DNA of 64,000 nucleotides from Sepiola atlantica (GCA_963556195.1 OY744525.1:28607269-28671268), one strand, 5' to 3'. Positions 13,937 through 24,790 are shown, numbered from the stretch's first letter. Made by a program: numbers and translations. Notes: a model not told the origin generated them from the letters alone.

Positions 13937-13992
<56 letters not shown>
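13937..13992. repeat. (TA)n microsatellite
   Basis: TA tract directly at the 3' end of the minus-strand Penelope-like element. Confidence 0.95.
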
Positions 13993-13995
<3 letters not shown>

Positions 13996-14185
13996 GTGTA
14001 TTTAGGCAGCATATTTTCATTTAGGCAAACATTATTAAATAACACGGAGTGGTTTTGTTTGATGCGACTTTTTTTATTTTTTCAATTTACCGAATTGTCC
14101 ATCTAATGTTTCGGTCAAATTGATGTAAATATGATCCATGGGTTTCTTGTTCCATTCTTTTTTCTTTTTTGCAAGTACTTTCGAT

Positions 14186-14220
14186 TTGAATCGTCAAATT
14201 ATCTTCAGGCGGTATTAGTT
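14186..14220 (-). ncRNA. Hammerhead-like core in the Penelope 3' region
   Basis: Minus strand: CUGAAGA, then a strong helix II candidate of the form (A/G)AUUUG...CAAAUC, then GAAAG and the self-complementary AGUACU in the helix III position. Helix I pairing is poor, so the motif may be decayed or may need a partner copy. Hammerheads in Penelope-like elements are established knowledge. A second copy lies at 54955-54990 (+). Confidence 0.45.
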
Positions 14221-14465
14221 TAAGTGTCTTTACAAATTATGACTTTACTATTGTGCTCATTTTTAAAATATAACGGCGAGTAGTTTATAACTTGAAAAAG
14301 CGTCGTAAAGTTGAAATGTACATGAGAGCGTGATGGCGTTCTACACATATGAGAGATTTAAAAGTTTGACTGTTTAAACCGTTAAGAAATTGATGACGTT
14401 AAAGAAAATGCATACAATTCAAACGCATAACTACCTAATGGCTAAGAATTTGGTAATGTTAATTA

Positions 14466-15196
14466 TTATGCTAGACACTTTAAAATGTTGCGACTAGTTT
14501 CATAATTGACATTATTAATTGTGGGATGTTTAGTTTTTATATAGAGGGCTTCGAGTATTTTTAATTTTTTGATATTGGTATCGTGGTGTATTATTTTGGT
14601 ATTGTTAACAAGGATGATTCTATATTGGGAGGGGGTACAATTATGTTTTTTAGGCGTTGGCATATAGAGCTAGTGTCGGAGAGATGTAGGGTGAGTCTTC
14701 GGGATAGTGTTGTGGAAGTGAAACCTATGTAAGAATTAGTTTTTTTTTTATTGTTGTCGGAGATACATTCTCCCATAGGGCATTGGAACTGATATATTAC
14801 ATTGGTTCTTCCTAATGTATTTTGGGTTTGAGAAGTGTTATTTTTAACAACATGGTTTGATGTTTTCATTTTTTTATAATAAATGATAAATCGTATTTTA
14901 TCATCAGAATTGGTGGGGGATATATAGCGATGTATCATATTTTTAAGAGCTTTTTCATCCAATTTAAAGTTTGGATGCATTTGGTTACAATAGAATAGAT
15001 TTATGTAGTGGGAATTATTTAGCTTATTATTAGTAGGATTATCTAAATTTCTAATCATTAATTTTATTTGTTCATCAACCATATAATTGGGAAATTGATT
15101 ATTAATTAAGACTTGCTTTATGTTTTTTAATTCATTAAAAAATATTTTTTTGAATGAGGAGATTAATTTTGCACGGTTTAATAGATGTTTTACCAT
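14466..15196 (-). pseudogene. Penelope-like polyprotein C-terminus with GIY-YIG endonuclease
   Basis: A 201-residue frame (15196-14591) is followed, after a one-base frame slip near 14650, by a 65-residue frame ending at 14466. Residues 133-137 read VIYQF, 156-160 read YIGFT and 164-171 read LSRRLTLH. These are the spaced motifs of the GIY-YIG endonuclease of Penelope-like elements, which nicks target DNA to prime reverse transcription. A Cys/Asn-rich spacer (CPMGECISDNN) precedes the YIG, as often in this clade. The second frame carries the clade's tail (YRIILVNNTKIIH...ILEALYIKTKHPTIN). The upstream RT core (YVDD) is absent, so the protein is not functional. Confidence 0.88.
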
Positions 15197-15223
15197 AGCA
15201 ATTTTATATCTATATGGGGATTC

Positions 15224-15226
<3 letters not shown>

Positions 15227-15271
<45 letters not shown>
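15227..15271. repeat. (TA)n microsatellite
   Basis: TA tract at the 5' truncation point of the Penelope-like element. Confidence 0.95.
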
Positions 15272-15275
<4 letters not shown>

Positions 15276-15299
15276 AGATACGAAATAAGCCTCATCTTA

Positions 15300-17250
15300 A
15301 CGTTTAACATTTAACATTTAAAACACATCTAAGGAATGGATAAATCATACAATTACAGTAAAATTCACAAAGTAACTAACTGTAATTTTGATGATGCAAA
15401 CGTCGAATAAAGTTTATACACAAATGGTACTAAATTGTGTATTTTAAGTCATATACTAAAATGGTACTAAATTGTGTATTTTAAGTCATATGATGCTACA
15501 TTAGGTTTTTGTAAGTACTCTAGAAAACTTAACTAAACAATGACCGAAAACGTTCAATTTCTACTAAAACGAAACTAAAACAATATCACAAGAATACATC
15601 CATTATTAGACACCTTAGTAAAATGTTTAATTATTTCCACATGAAAATACATATTTTGTAACCCGGAGAGAATAACGAAATACTTATGCGATTTAAAAAA
15701 ATCCCAGTCATTCAAGAATCGGTCACTTTAATCTACGTTTCATCGTGATTGATTAATACGTTCTTTTAAAATAGAAAATGTGTTCAAATAAAGTTTTAAA
15801 GATTTTCTTTTCATATATTTTTCGTTTGCTTCATTAGATTTTTGATCTCAGTCCAAATATTCCATCTAGATACATATTTGCATATATACACATACACACA
15901 CACTTTCAAATTCAAAACGGGATCGAAATTCGTCAGTTTTTGTGAAATTTCTGCACTTCTAACCGTTAGGCTATTGACAATCGGCTAGATACCTGAATTT
16001 TAAAATTTCATATAAACATTTTAGCATCGATTTAGTACAGAATACTGTTTTGCTGTATAACCACTGTTCAGTGTAGCTAGACACTTAAACGCTTCAAGCC
16101 GAAATCAAAACCCGACAGTAGGTGCGACATTGAAACTCAATAAATTGTAAAGTGTAGCGTTTTTTTATCACCTATTTTCCTCCGTACTTTAAATGGAGAA
16201 TACTGGAGAAACATTCTTGTGTTAATTTTAATTTCAATTTAATTTCTTTATGTCTGAGCTTTCGATTTATTAAAGTCATCATGTCAACAATGTTTGTTTA
16301 AGTATCTATCTGACTGAAACTATCTTTATTTTCTGCGCGTATTATATCGTGTTATTGCCTCTTCGCCACATATTGGTTCACATACAGGAATATATTAATA
16401 CCCGCCTAAAAAATGTTTCACTGTACTGCGTCCTTTTAGTGAAGGGGTGGAGATGTGGGTCGAGTCATGGCCACCGAGAGTTGACAAGGCCAAGCAACTA
16501 ACTTCCTGCCCCCCTCTGACGTCACTGCATTGCGTGTCAAAACAAGGACCGTAGTAATAACAATAAGAAGGCATTTCGACTTCTCCATTCACTAAATAAT
16601 CCATCAAAATTCAGGAAATCAACCAATTTTAATGAAATTTTCAGTATTTATTAATTAATGATCACTGAATATAATAAATCCATTACTTTATTATAAACCT
16701 TGGTGCAAATTATTATTTCTTGTAAACAAAAACACCTTTACTAAAGTTATTCAAAATATCAAAGCATGTTGACCATACGATATTGTAAATATTTAAAACA
16801 AAGCATTAGAAAACTTTAAAAATTGCATGTAAAAAAGAGAAGAAAAGAACACGATTCGATTCATCTTGAAACTGATCTTTATTCAATATAAATTGAAAGA
16901 AAATAATAATTCACGATCAAATAGTGCAAAAAATTGAATTATGAATTACCATTATTTAAACTAACCCAATCAACCGTAAGTAATTCAGACTTTGAAATTT
17001 GTTTACAAATTATACGTCATTGGTCAAAGTAATTGATAATGAAAGTATACATTTGGTACGTACAAGTTAAACAAAAACATGGCCAGCGCGTAGAAATACC
17101 AAGGAGCTTTTGCGAACATTTATATACGATAAGTATCGTTTTCTCAGTGACAAAAAGCATACATTGTAGAAGAAGACGAGATCTTACTGTGTATGTCTTA
17201 CAGAGAAAACTAAAAATTAAAGCTAGGTCGAGTCCCTTCCATGAAAATAA
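15300..17250. other. No recognisable gene
   Basis: Mostly unique AT-rich DNA. A roughly 35-bp direct repeat (ATGGTACTAAATTGTGTATT, then TTAAGTCATAT) occurs at about 15424 and 15461. The more GC-rich block 16395-16607 has a 70-codon minus-strand frame without a recognisable domain. Confidence 0.4.
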
Positions 17251-17590
17251 CGATTGAGTAGAGAAAGACTAGCAACGTCTTTTCTGCGAGAAAGCGGCTG
17301 TAGAGAAAAGAGTAGATCATACCTTAGTAGATTCCGAAATAAATGTTGCACTCTGTATCAAATCAAGCTAGAGTCCCTATTAACTTGCCCCCTCCCCCTA
17401 GAAAATAGTGATATAAAAGGTCAGATGTTGATGTTGGGAACATCCAGCTCCCCTAAAAAGGAGCATTCTGGATTGGGACAATAAATTACTTCAGTCTAGA
17501 AGAACTTTTCCTCCACTGATCGAAGACAAAGGGATAAAGTCTAATATCAAAACAGATACTATACTTTGCTCCTAGCTAAAAAGGTCAAGT
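17250..17590 (-). repeat. U2 snRNA-headed dispersed repeat, copy 1
   Basis: On the minus strand the head (17590 down to about 17550) reads CTTGACCTTTTTAGCTAGGA, then GCAAAGTATAGTATCTGTTTTG. This follows the 5' end of U2 snRNA (CUCGGCCUUUUGGCUAAGAUC, then AAAGUGUAGUAUCUGUUC) with several changes. Downstream, GAAGTAATTTATTGT and a short CTCC...GGAG hairpin-like block match the body of the better copy at 26840-27162. The far end is uncertain. Confidence 0.55.
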
Positions 17591-17599
17591 TGTTGTGTT

Positions 17600-18320
17600 T
17601 CAAATTTCAGGAGGTATAATATATGAAACTAAGTTCTGCTTTCAAATGCAGGATAATAACCTGCAGACACTAACTGCATGTAATGATGTATTGCCTCTTT
17701 CCATAGAAGATAACACCTGCGCATTATGGAGAAATATGTGCAAGATAAAACCACGATCAAAGTCATACACGAAAGTTGATTGAAATACAATTTTACAGAT
17801 GGACTCATTGTCATGTTTGCTGTAAGATTTAACTCTGCTGCTGGTCTCGAGGTCTGTCTTGAGCGCAATGCATTGTCATTAAACAATACGTCATGAAGGC
17901 TGACTATTATCTTTCGAGATTTACCCGCAAATATATATTCCATATTTGTTCACAATCTATGATAAATTCTTAATGTAGCCAATGTACAAAATGACGACAA
18001 TTAAAACTGCATTTTATACATTATTGTATTTTATACGTAATTTATATTACATTCTAATTAAACATAGTACGTATGTTAATGTCGAAATACAGCTTAAGAA
18101 ATAAGATCGATATAAATAAGAAGAATAAAAAGACTATTTGGTTCACATATTATAAAATGCTATAAACAAGACTAAAAATGTCAAAATATTATTAATAAAC
18201 ATTTAATTACAAAGATAGAATTCAGTTATTCTTACACCGAATACCTTCAAATAATTATTCAGGCATATAGTTATAGTAATAAATAAATGTTCTACTAAAC
18301 TGGCTCCTGTCCTCTAATAA
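17600..18320. other. No recognisable gene
   Basis: Frames at 17595-17783 (+) and 17629-17943 (-) overlap each other and show no domain. The rest is AT-rich unique sequence. Confidence 0.4.
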
Positions 18321-18329
18321 CTCTACAAC

Positions 18330-19560
18330 AAATGCCTTACCGACTTTCGCTTCCCTGATAGCTGGACAATTGGCCCTGTTGTAAGAGTGTTTAAACATAC
18401 TGGTGAAGAAACGGGCCCTAAAAATGTTCGCTCATCGTTAAAATCTAGTATAACTAATCTATCTAACCATAGTCTGCTAACTAGTAAAAGTTAAACTTCT
18501 TTTTAACCAACATCATGGATTTAGGCAAGCATGTTCTACTGTGGATATCCTAACAGTCATTTCTGAACGCATATACTGTACAAGGGACTAGGAAGGCGAG
18601 GCTAGGATGGTACAGCTTGATATATCTAAAGCCTTAGCCAAGGTCTGGCATGAAAGTCTTCTAATGAAAATTAATACGTCTGGTATTACTGCATGAATAT
18701 TAAATATAATCAGATATTTCCCAACCAAAAGAAAATCCAGGTCACCATCGATGACCATGCATCCAAACAACATGACAATAATGCGGGTCTTCCAAAGAGG
18801 TCGATCCTTGGACCTTTATTATTTCTGAGTTTCATAAACGACCTCGCAGATGCAATTGTGTCCGAGATGGGTATATTTATTGATGGCATTACGCTTTATT
18901 CTCGACATGTGTGTAAAACGACAACGCACAAATATAAGACAATAGCTGAATCCTCAGAAAATGACATCTCGTCTGTAGTTGAACTGGGAAATAATTTGAT
19001 TGTATTATTTAATACTACTAAGACACAGTTCTTTAAGTTTAACAATTATAAGAAACCTTTGAAACTACCGATTGCCATGGCTAATAGAACCCTACCCGAG
19101 AGTTCAACATTCAAACTCCTCGGCCTAACCGTCACACGTGACATCAGTTGGAACAAATACATAAAATAAACTGTCAATGCTGCCCCAAGGAAAATAAGCT
19201 CCATAACTAGAAAACATTTCGCATCTGCTAGTATTCTTTATCCCTACAAAACCACCATGCATGGAGTATTGTTGTCATATCTAGGCTGGTGCACAAACCA
19301 CTAGTCTCTCCCAATTAGGTAGTGTCCAAAAAGAGTATATCTAATAGATCCAACACAGGATAATCGCAGAACAAAAGTTAACTAAATTCAACGCAGAATG
19401 AATTAAATCGCCGACCACCTGCTTTATTTCTGCCCACATGCTTTTATTTTCCCATACATTTATCAAGCTTTATTTGAACAATACTTCTTCCCATCAGAAA
19501 AAAAACAACAAGCAAAATTCAGATTCCTCGATTATTTTGAAAATAGCTCATTTAAGTAAC
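18330..19560 (+). pseudogene. Jockey-like non-LTR retrotransposon reverse transcriptase
   Basis: Successive frames give HHGFRQACSTVDILTVISERI (about 18508), QLDISKALAKVWHESLLMKI (about 18613) and AGLPKRSILGPLLF (residues 31-44 of the frame from 18693). These are followed by FIDGITLY, where active enzymes have F(A/V)DDTTLY, then LFNTTKTQ and TFKLLGLTVTRDISWNKYI. After a stop at 19167-19169 the thumb and tail continue (APRKISSITRK, TMHGVLLSYLGWC, DNRRTKV). The catalytic Asp pair is damaged and there are many stops, so it is inactive. No ORF1 is attached. The overall order matches Jockey-clade RTs. Confidence 0.85.
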
Positions 19561-19683
19561 AATATTTTGACACATGCAATTTGAAGGTTATTACTTTATA
19601 AAAGCAATATAGATTTTTGTCATTAGGGCGCTATCTATATGTAAGGCTCGGTACTTATTGAATGACATATTACGACACTATAT

Positions 19684-20059
<376 letters not shown>

Positions 20060-20060
<1 letters not shown>

Positions 20061-20730
20061 AGTATTATATAACGTTATAATATTATGTATGTATATACGC
20101 GTAATAATGATATGCATATCTCTATATTTAAGCAAAAATTGTTTAACATAAGATAATTCCTCCGCTTGATTATAGTTTTTCATTTTATTCAATTTTTTAA
20201 TTATTTATTTCATGTCAAAAATCAAAACACTTAATGTATGATCCATATGTATCATTAACGTTTTCAATTCTTCGGCGAATCATCTTAAAATGACAAAAAC
20301 AAATTAACAAAAAAGCTGGACACAATGTGAGAATTAAAAAAAAAACATTCTGAGAAGTAAGACGTACAAAAACGGACTAGGAGAAACGTTCAAAATGTAA
20401 ATTTTAGGACGCCAGAATAAGCGTTACATACTGAATTGTATTAAGTTAAGCATTTTAAAATGTTGTTACTGGTTTCATACGTAATGTAATTTATTGTAGG
20501 TTGCTGGCTTTTAATAGAGATAGCCTCGAGTATTTGTAATTATTTTAAGTTAGTTACAAAATGTATTAATTTAAGGTTTTTATATAAAATTTGTCGTAAA
20601 TCAGTAGGAGGCAGTTATGCTTTTCTAAATGCTCGTAAGTTGAGCTAAAGTTTAGAAAGTGCATGCGGAGTCAGTAGTGGTTACAACACCAATCTAGCAA
20701 TTAGTTTTATAATTATTATTGAAGTTGCCA
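20060..20730 (-). mobile_element. Degenerate Penelope-like element 3' part
   Basis: Diverged but collinear with the element at 13993-14700. It keeps AGCATTTTAAAATGTTG followed by TGGTTTCATA, GCCTCGAGTATTTGTAATT, and the terminal region ATTTAAGCAAAAATTGTTTAA next to (TA)n. The hammerhead position near 20265-20290 (minus) reads AAGATGATTC...GAATTGAAAACG and has lost the CUGA box. No frame survives. Confidence 0.6.
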
Positions 20731-20760
20731 AAGGGAATTAAAACTAATATCATTGGTCTT

Positions 20761-20764
<4 letters not shown>

Positions 20765-20839
<75 letters not shown>
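20765..20839. repeat. (TA)n microsatellite
   Basis: TA tract of about 74 bp. It is followed by the AACTAAAAGGTAAACTTTTAG hairpin-like unit at 20848, also seen at 11749 and 41109. Confidence 0.95.
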
Positions 20840-20841
<2 letters not shown>

Positions 20842-20954
20842 AATTATAACTAAAAGGTAAACTTTTAGAGAGTTGGACCTATTGTGAAATAAGGAAAGCT
20901 CAACTGAAAATATCGATTTGCTTCCATTTGCAGGTCTTATTAATTTTCATTGAC

Positions 20955-20959
<5 letters not shown>

Positions 20960-21011
<52 letters not shown>
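20960..21011. repeat. (TA)n microsatellite
   Basis: Pure TA tract. Confidence 0.95.
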
Positions 21012-21013
<2 letters not shown>

Positions 21014-21126
21014 TACATGTATTGTATTAGTTTCTGTAAATGTAAATCCGTAGAAACTCAAGTGTTTATAAAAAGTGCTCAATACCAAGTAGAGCTGTTT
21101 ATAAGTATAAATTTTTATTTATACAA

Positions 21127-21265
21127 ACATTATCGGTTACATATGTGCATACATGTTTCGGTTGCACTTTTCCAAGAAAGTCAACCTCATCAGACCAAGA
21201 TTTTTGACTTTCTTGGAAAAGTGCAACCGAAACATGTATGCACATATGTAACCGATAATGTTTCT
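21127..21265. mobile_element. Foldback element carrying a hammerhead, copy 1
   Basis: Arms of about 57 bp: AACATTATCGGTTACATATG on the left returns inverted as CATATGTAACCGATAATGTT on the right. The ribozyme-bearing arm and central loop are described separately. It is followed by a (TA)n block from 21285. A second copy of the family is at 26320-26455. Confidence 0.85.
21133..21200 (-). ncRNA. Hammerhead ribozyme in foldback element, intact core
   Basis: Minus strand, 5' to 3': helix I UUGGU, CUGAUGA (21193-21187), helix II GGUUG...CAACC (21186-21182 with 21164-21160) with further CUUU/AAAG pairing inside, GAAA (21159-21156), helix III ACAUGU/AUAUGU (six pairs, one wobble) around a 6-nt loop, cleavage triplet GUA (21140-21138), then helix I ACCGA (21137-21133) pairing with UUGGU through one G-U. 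All three helices and the invariant core are present. Folded by eye. Confidence 0.8.
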
Positions 21266-21284
21266 ATAAATAAAAATTTATACT

Positions 21285-21315
<31 letters not shown>

Positions 21316-21318
21316 GTA

Positions 21319-21377
<59 letters not shown>
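21285..21377. repeat. (TA)n block
   Basis: TA tract with TATG and TTTA variants, at the right side of the foldback element. Confidence 0.95.
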
Positions 21378-21378
<1 letters not shown>

Positions 21379-21439
21379 AAACATTAATATTTAATAAAAA
21401 TATCCATAGTAAATGCCCCTTTAAGATTTGTAGTCTTAA

Positions 21440-21740
21440 AAGTAGAGCCATGTTTGAAATTACAATATTGTTGTCACCCTACGACAAAGCAAGGTTCTGT
21501 TCGCATGTAGAACACTATTTGCATCACGACGCTCAAACCCACTTACTGTGTAAATGTATCTTAATTTCAAATACTGTATGTGATGATTTCTTGCCGCCGT
21601 GTCAGTCTGAGCGTAAGCTCGTAATTGTAGGCTGAATCTACAAACTTCATTCGCGCCCATGTGACTACTTGAAACCACTACCTCATGCGCTGATAAGGAT
21701 GTAAGCCCGAAACGACGTCATCTGTAAATATAAACCACTT
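21440..21740 (+). repeat. Possible hammerhead-tailed dispersed repeat, decayed
   Basis: The 3' end near 21684-21715 reads CUGAUAAGG, then GCCCGAAACGACGUC, before A-rich DNA and a (TA)n tract at 21769. CUGAUAA departs from CUGANGA at one invariant position. GAAAC-GAC-GUC has the helix III and cleavage-site form, but helix I is not evident. Upstream 240 bp shows no clear pol III boxes. The open frames here have no domain. Confidence 0.3.
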
Positions 21741-21764
21741 TAATATTTAATTAAATATTGTATA

Positions 21765-21768
<4 letters not shown>

Positions 21769-21815
<47 letters not shown>
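21769..21815. repeat. (TA)n microsatellite
   Basis: Pure TA tract. Confidence 0.95.
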
Positions 21816-21817
<2 letters not shown>

Positions 21818-21954
21818 CTTTACTAACAAGCAGTACTAATAGTGAAATACACGATCCGAATACGTTCGTTGATCACTCTAAACTGTTTGTGTAAATTTAG
21901 CCGCCGATTCGCTATTTACAAAGTTAAATTCTTCCCTAATTATTAATTAGTTCA

Positions 21955-22095
21955 CTATGGCCGAGGTGTTAAGAGTCTTGACTCCAAATCAGTGGCGATT
22001 TGTGATCGGCGTTCGCGCCCGCCGACCGTTGGGGATTAGCTTCCTGCACTGAAGATTGCGTTAGCATGAAACATCGACGTCTGTAGGTAATTTAT
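21955..22095 (+). repeat. tRNA-headed SINE with 3' hammerhead (family A, copy 1)
   Basis: The head TATGGCCGAGGTGTTAAGAG, then TTGACTCCAAATC resembles the D-arm/box A and anticodon arm of a class II (Ser/Leu-like) tRNA. GGCGTTCGCGCCC stands where box B (GGTTCGANNCC) would lie. The hammerhead follows at once (22043-22087), and the element ends in AT-rich DNA. Length is about 140 bp with no protein frame. It shares the head-to-ribozyme layout with the copy at 25812-25950. Transcription by RNA polymerase III is inferred from the tRNA-like boxes. Confidence 0.7.
22043..22087 (+). ncRNA. Hammerhead ribozyme of SINE family A, copy 1
   Basis: Helix I CCUGCA (22043-22048) pairs with UGUAGG (22082-22087) over six pairs with one G-U. 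Core CUGAAGA is at 22049-22055, helix II UGC/GCA closes a GUUA loop after a U-U mismatch, and GAAA is at 22068-22071. Helix III is very short (AC/GU around AUCGAC), and the cleavage triplet is GUC ending at 22081. A minimal helix III is typical of hammerheads in small retroelements and may favour cleavage in dimers. Confidence 0.75.
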
Positions 22096-22301
22096 TTATA
22101 AATATCATATATATATTTTTAGAATGTTTGACACGTTTTTTGTATTTAATTTTTACTGTTTCCGAATAAAAATCAATTTATTGTCTGAAACAACAAAAAA
22201 ATAAATATTAAAACCCCTTTCCCGCAAAATATTATTACGGTAACAGTTTTTTTTTTATCCCTATGTTATAAATTATTATTGAATTATAGATAATAATTTA
22301 A

Positions 22302-22302
<1 letters not shown>

Positions 22303-22333
<31 letters not shown>
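22303..22333. repeat. (TA)n microsatellite
   Basis: Short TA tract. Confidence 0.9.
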
Positions 22334-22342
<9 letters not shown>

Positions 22343-22620
22343 TTTCAAAATGGCGCCCTCATTGGAATTCTGTCATCTTATTGGCACGTGAATGTAGTTT
22401 TCTTTCTTTTGTTTGTTTTTTATTCGTGGACATTGTGCTCGATACTACATTTTGTAAATGTCTTTCTTTGTTGATTTCTGAAGAACAGCGAACAATTGCG
22501 TTCAATAGCTGCATTTTGCTTGTTGCAAAAGTAATTTAAGACCACCTTCAATTTTAACATTGGAAAAAATAGATGATTTGAATAAAGACTGAAATATTTG
22601 GTCACTAGAACTTAAATAAT

Positions 22621-22677
<57 letters not shown>
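22621..22677. repeat. (TA)n microsatellite
   Basis: Pure TA tract of about 55 bp. Confidence 0.95.
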
Positions 22678-22681
<4 letters not shown>

Positions 22682-22931
22682 AAAGAAGCTTTGAGTCATT
22701 AAAAAAAAAAGAAGTAAAATGCAGTTTAAATTCCCAGAGAAACTAACTAAATCCAAGATATTGCAGACTTAACATTCGTTGGAAAATTCATAAATAAATA
22801 AAGAAAGAAATAAGTAAATAACATAAAAAAGGGGGTGTTAAGTATCTTAAGCGTCTAATATTAACACGTGGATCATCAGCTGTTTTACCATGTAACTGTT
22901 TCGGAGATTTAAAAACAGGACAGTTATAATA

Positions 22932-22934
22932 TTA

Positions 22935-23008
<74 letters not shown>
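22932..23008. repeat. (TA)n microsatellite
   Basis: TA tract of about 75 bp. Confidence 0.95.
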
Positions 23009-23012
<4 letters not shown>

Positions 23013-23145
23013 TAGGTAGTGCAGCATCAGGGCAGTTGAAACGAGTAAAAAGTATATAGGTAAAGGATTAAGGCTACCAACATTTGTAAAAAGTTTTTTT
23101 CAACATTTATTTATTATTTCATAATTTTATAATTTTATAATTTTG

Positions 23146-23193
23146 TGATTTTATAACGCGTTTCAAGCGTGGTGCGCTCTCTTCAGATATGTG
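23146..23193 (-). ncRNA. Hammerhead-like motif
   Basis: Minus strand: CUGAAGA (23186-23180), helix II GAGCG/CGCUU (five pairs including a G-U) around a 5-nt loop, GAAA (23164-23161), a tiny helix III AC/GU, cleavage triplet GUU, and a weak 3-bp helix I UAU/AUA. The core is intact but helix I is short, so activity is doubtful. No tRNA-like head is visible upstream on this strand. Confidence 0.45.
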
Positions 23194-23329
23194 AGTCTAT
23201 TTGAGGAAATGCTTTTCGATTTGAAAAAGTGTTGTTTAATTTTCAATCGAACAGCACTTTTTCAAATAATAAAACAATAAATAAATGTTGTAAAAAACTT
23301 TGTACAAATGTTGATAGCCTTACTCCTTT

Positions 23330-23330
<1 letters not shown>

Positions 23331-23409
<79 letters not shown>
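23331..23409. repeat. (CA)n(TA)n compound microsatellite
   Basis: CACACA followed by about 60 bp TA. It generates false His-Thr/Tyr-Ile frames. Confidence 0.95.
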
Positions 23410-23414
<5 letters not shown>

Positions 23415-23879
23415 GAATACTCATCTCTGAATAAGTAAAAAACCATTATCGAACAGAAACCGCTTTCACATACTCCTAAAAACTTATGAAAATTAAAATA
23501 AAAAAACTGTGTGGCTAGAATCTTTATTCCAATTTTTATGAAAATTGATTAAATTATTTGGATAATACATCTTTTTTTATCAAATGGTAGGTTTCAAACA
23601 ACTATATAAACATGTACACATACCTAACTTCATATATACATTTTTTTTGTATTTATCTATGTATCTCTATGTATATGGCTTTTCGCATATATCAAAATAT
23701 CTACATATGTATGTATGTAAAAATAAAAATAGAATAAAGAATAAGCAACTCAACAACTAACAAAAATAAACTCAAAAACTCATGTTGTAAAGTTCCACCG
23801 AGATATTTCGGCCGTAGATACGACCATTTTCGATCAGTTAATAAACTTTATTTCAAAACGGAAAAGTTTTCAAATTTAT

Positions 23880-24330
23880 ACAGAGAATGCGATTGGAAGA
23901 AAATGTCACGTGCAGAGAACAACAAAACGGGGAGAAAAAGGAATGCGAGGAATGTTATGAAAAGAGAAAGAAAAAGAAGATCAAGAAGAAAAAGAAGAAG
24001 AAAGAGATACCAATCAACCAGTATCTTTAGAACGTCAGTTGAAGAAGACGAAACGAAGAAGAGAAAGTGAGAGCAAACGTGAGAAAGGGTAAATCGACAT
24101 ATCGTTATCGAAAACTATGGAAGAAGAAAAAAAAAGAGAGAGAGAGAGAAAAAATCAGTGCTTAGATATCGCCTGCTGATTGAATTCGGGCTGAGAACGT
24201 CAAAAGTCAACAGGATTAGTAGTAATTGGAGCAGTGAACGTCGAGGGACGAAACAAGGGAAGAGGAGGAGGCAGGGGAGGAGGGGAAGGGGAAGAAGAGA
24301 GACAAGGGTTAAAAGTTAGCCAGAGTCGTA
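23880..24330. other. Polypurine-rich region
   Basis: About 450 bp with a strong plus-strand purine bias, including AGAAGAAAAAGAAGAAGAAAG, GAGAGAGAGAGA and GGAGGAGGGGAAGGGGAAGA blocks. No gene recognised. Such tracts can form triplex DNA. Confidence 0.7.
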
Positions 24331-24417
24331 TTCATTTAGATTCATCTCGTATAAAATAGATCTAGCCGAAGGAAAAGCAATATTATAGAAATCTTGTCTT
24401 TGGGCAATGGTGTTCTT

Positions 24418-24698
24418 ATGACATAGGATGTATGTATGTATGTATTTGTCTATCTGTCAATGTATCTATCTGTTTACTTTTCTATCTGTCTACTTATTTC
24501 TCGATCGATCTCACGTCCAATGTCATAAATGTATCTATTTTTCCATATATAAATATATGTATGTATGCGTTTGTCTCGGACTTTTTGAATACTCTCTATT
24601 CATCTATCTATATATCTACTCTTTTCACATGTATATATGTACATATTTATTCACCTATATGTATCTATCTATCTTTATCTATCGAAGTCTGTTTGCAT

Positions 24699-24745
<47 letters not shown>

Positions 24746-24790
24746 CCTATCTATCTATCTACCTATCTATCTATCTATCTATCTATCGAT
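24418..24790. repeat. (TATC)n and TATG tetranucleotide region
   Basis: Degenerate TATC-type repeats throughout, with an almost pure (TATC)n core at about 24699-24787. Overlapping frames rich in Tyr-Leu-Ser-Ile are artefacts of this repeat. Confidence 0.95.

Larger units (their letters stand above)
13993..15226 (-). mobile_element. Penelope-like element, 5'-truncated
   Basis: About 1.23 kb between two (TA)n tracts. On the minus strand it has a C-terminal GIY-YIG coding region (15196 down to 14466) and about 470 bp of 3' non-coding DNA ending TTGTGTGTATTTAGGCAG beside (TA)n. The reverse transcriptase is missing, as expected from 5' truncation. A near-identical partial copy lies on the plus strand at 54420-55145. 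The shared 3' region matches over hundreds of bases with few differences, which points to recent activity. A hammerhead-like core lies at about 14189-14213. Confidence 0.85.

Noticed and set aside
22866..22920. CATCAGCTG (CUGAUGA on the minus strand) as a hammerhead
   Set aside because: GAAA lies on the wrong side of CUGAUGA and no helix II forms.
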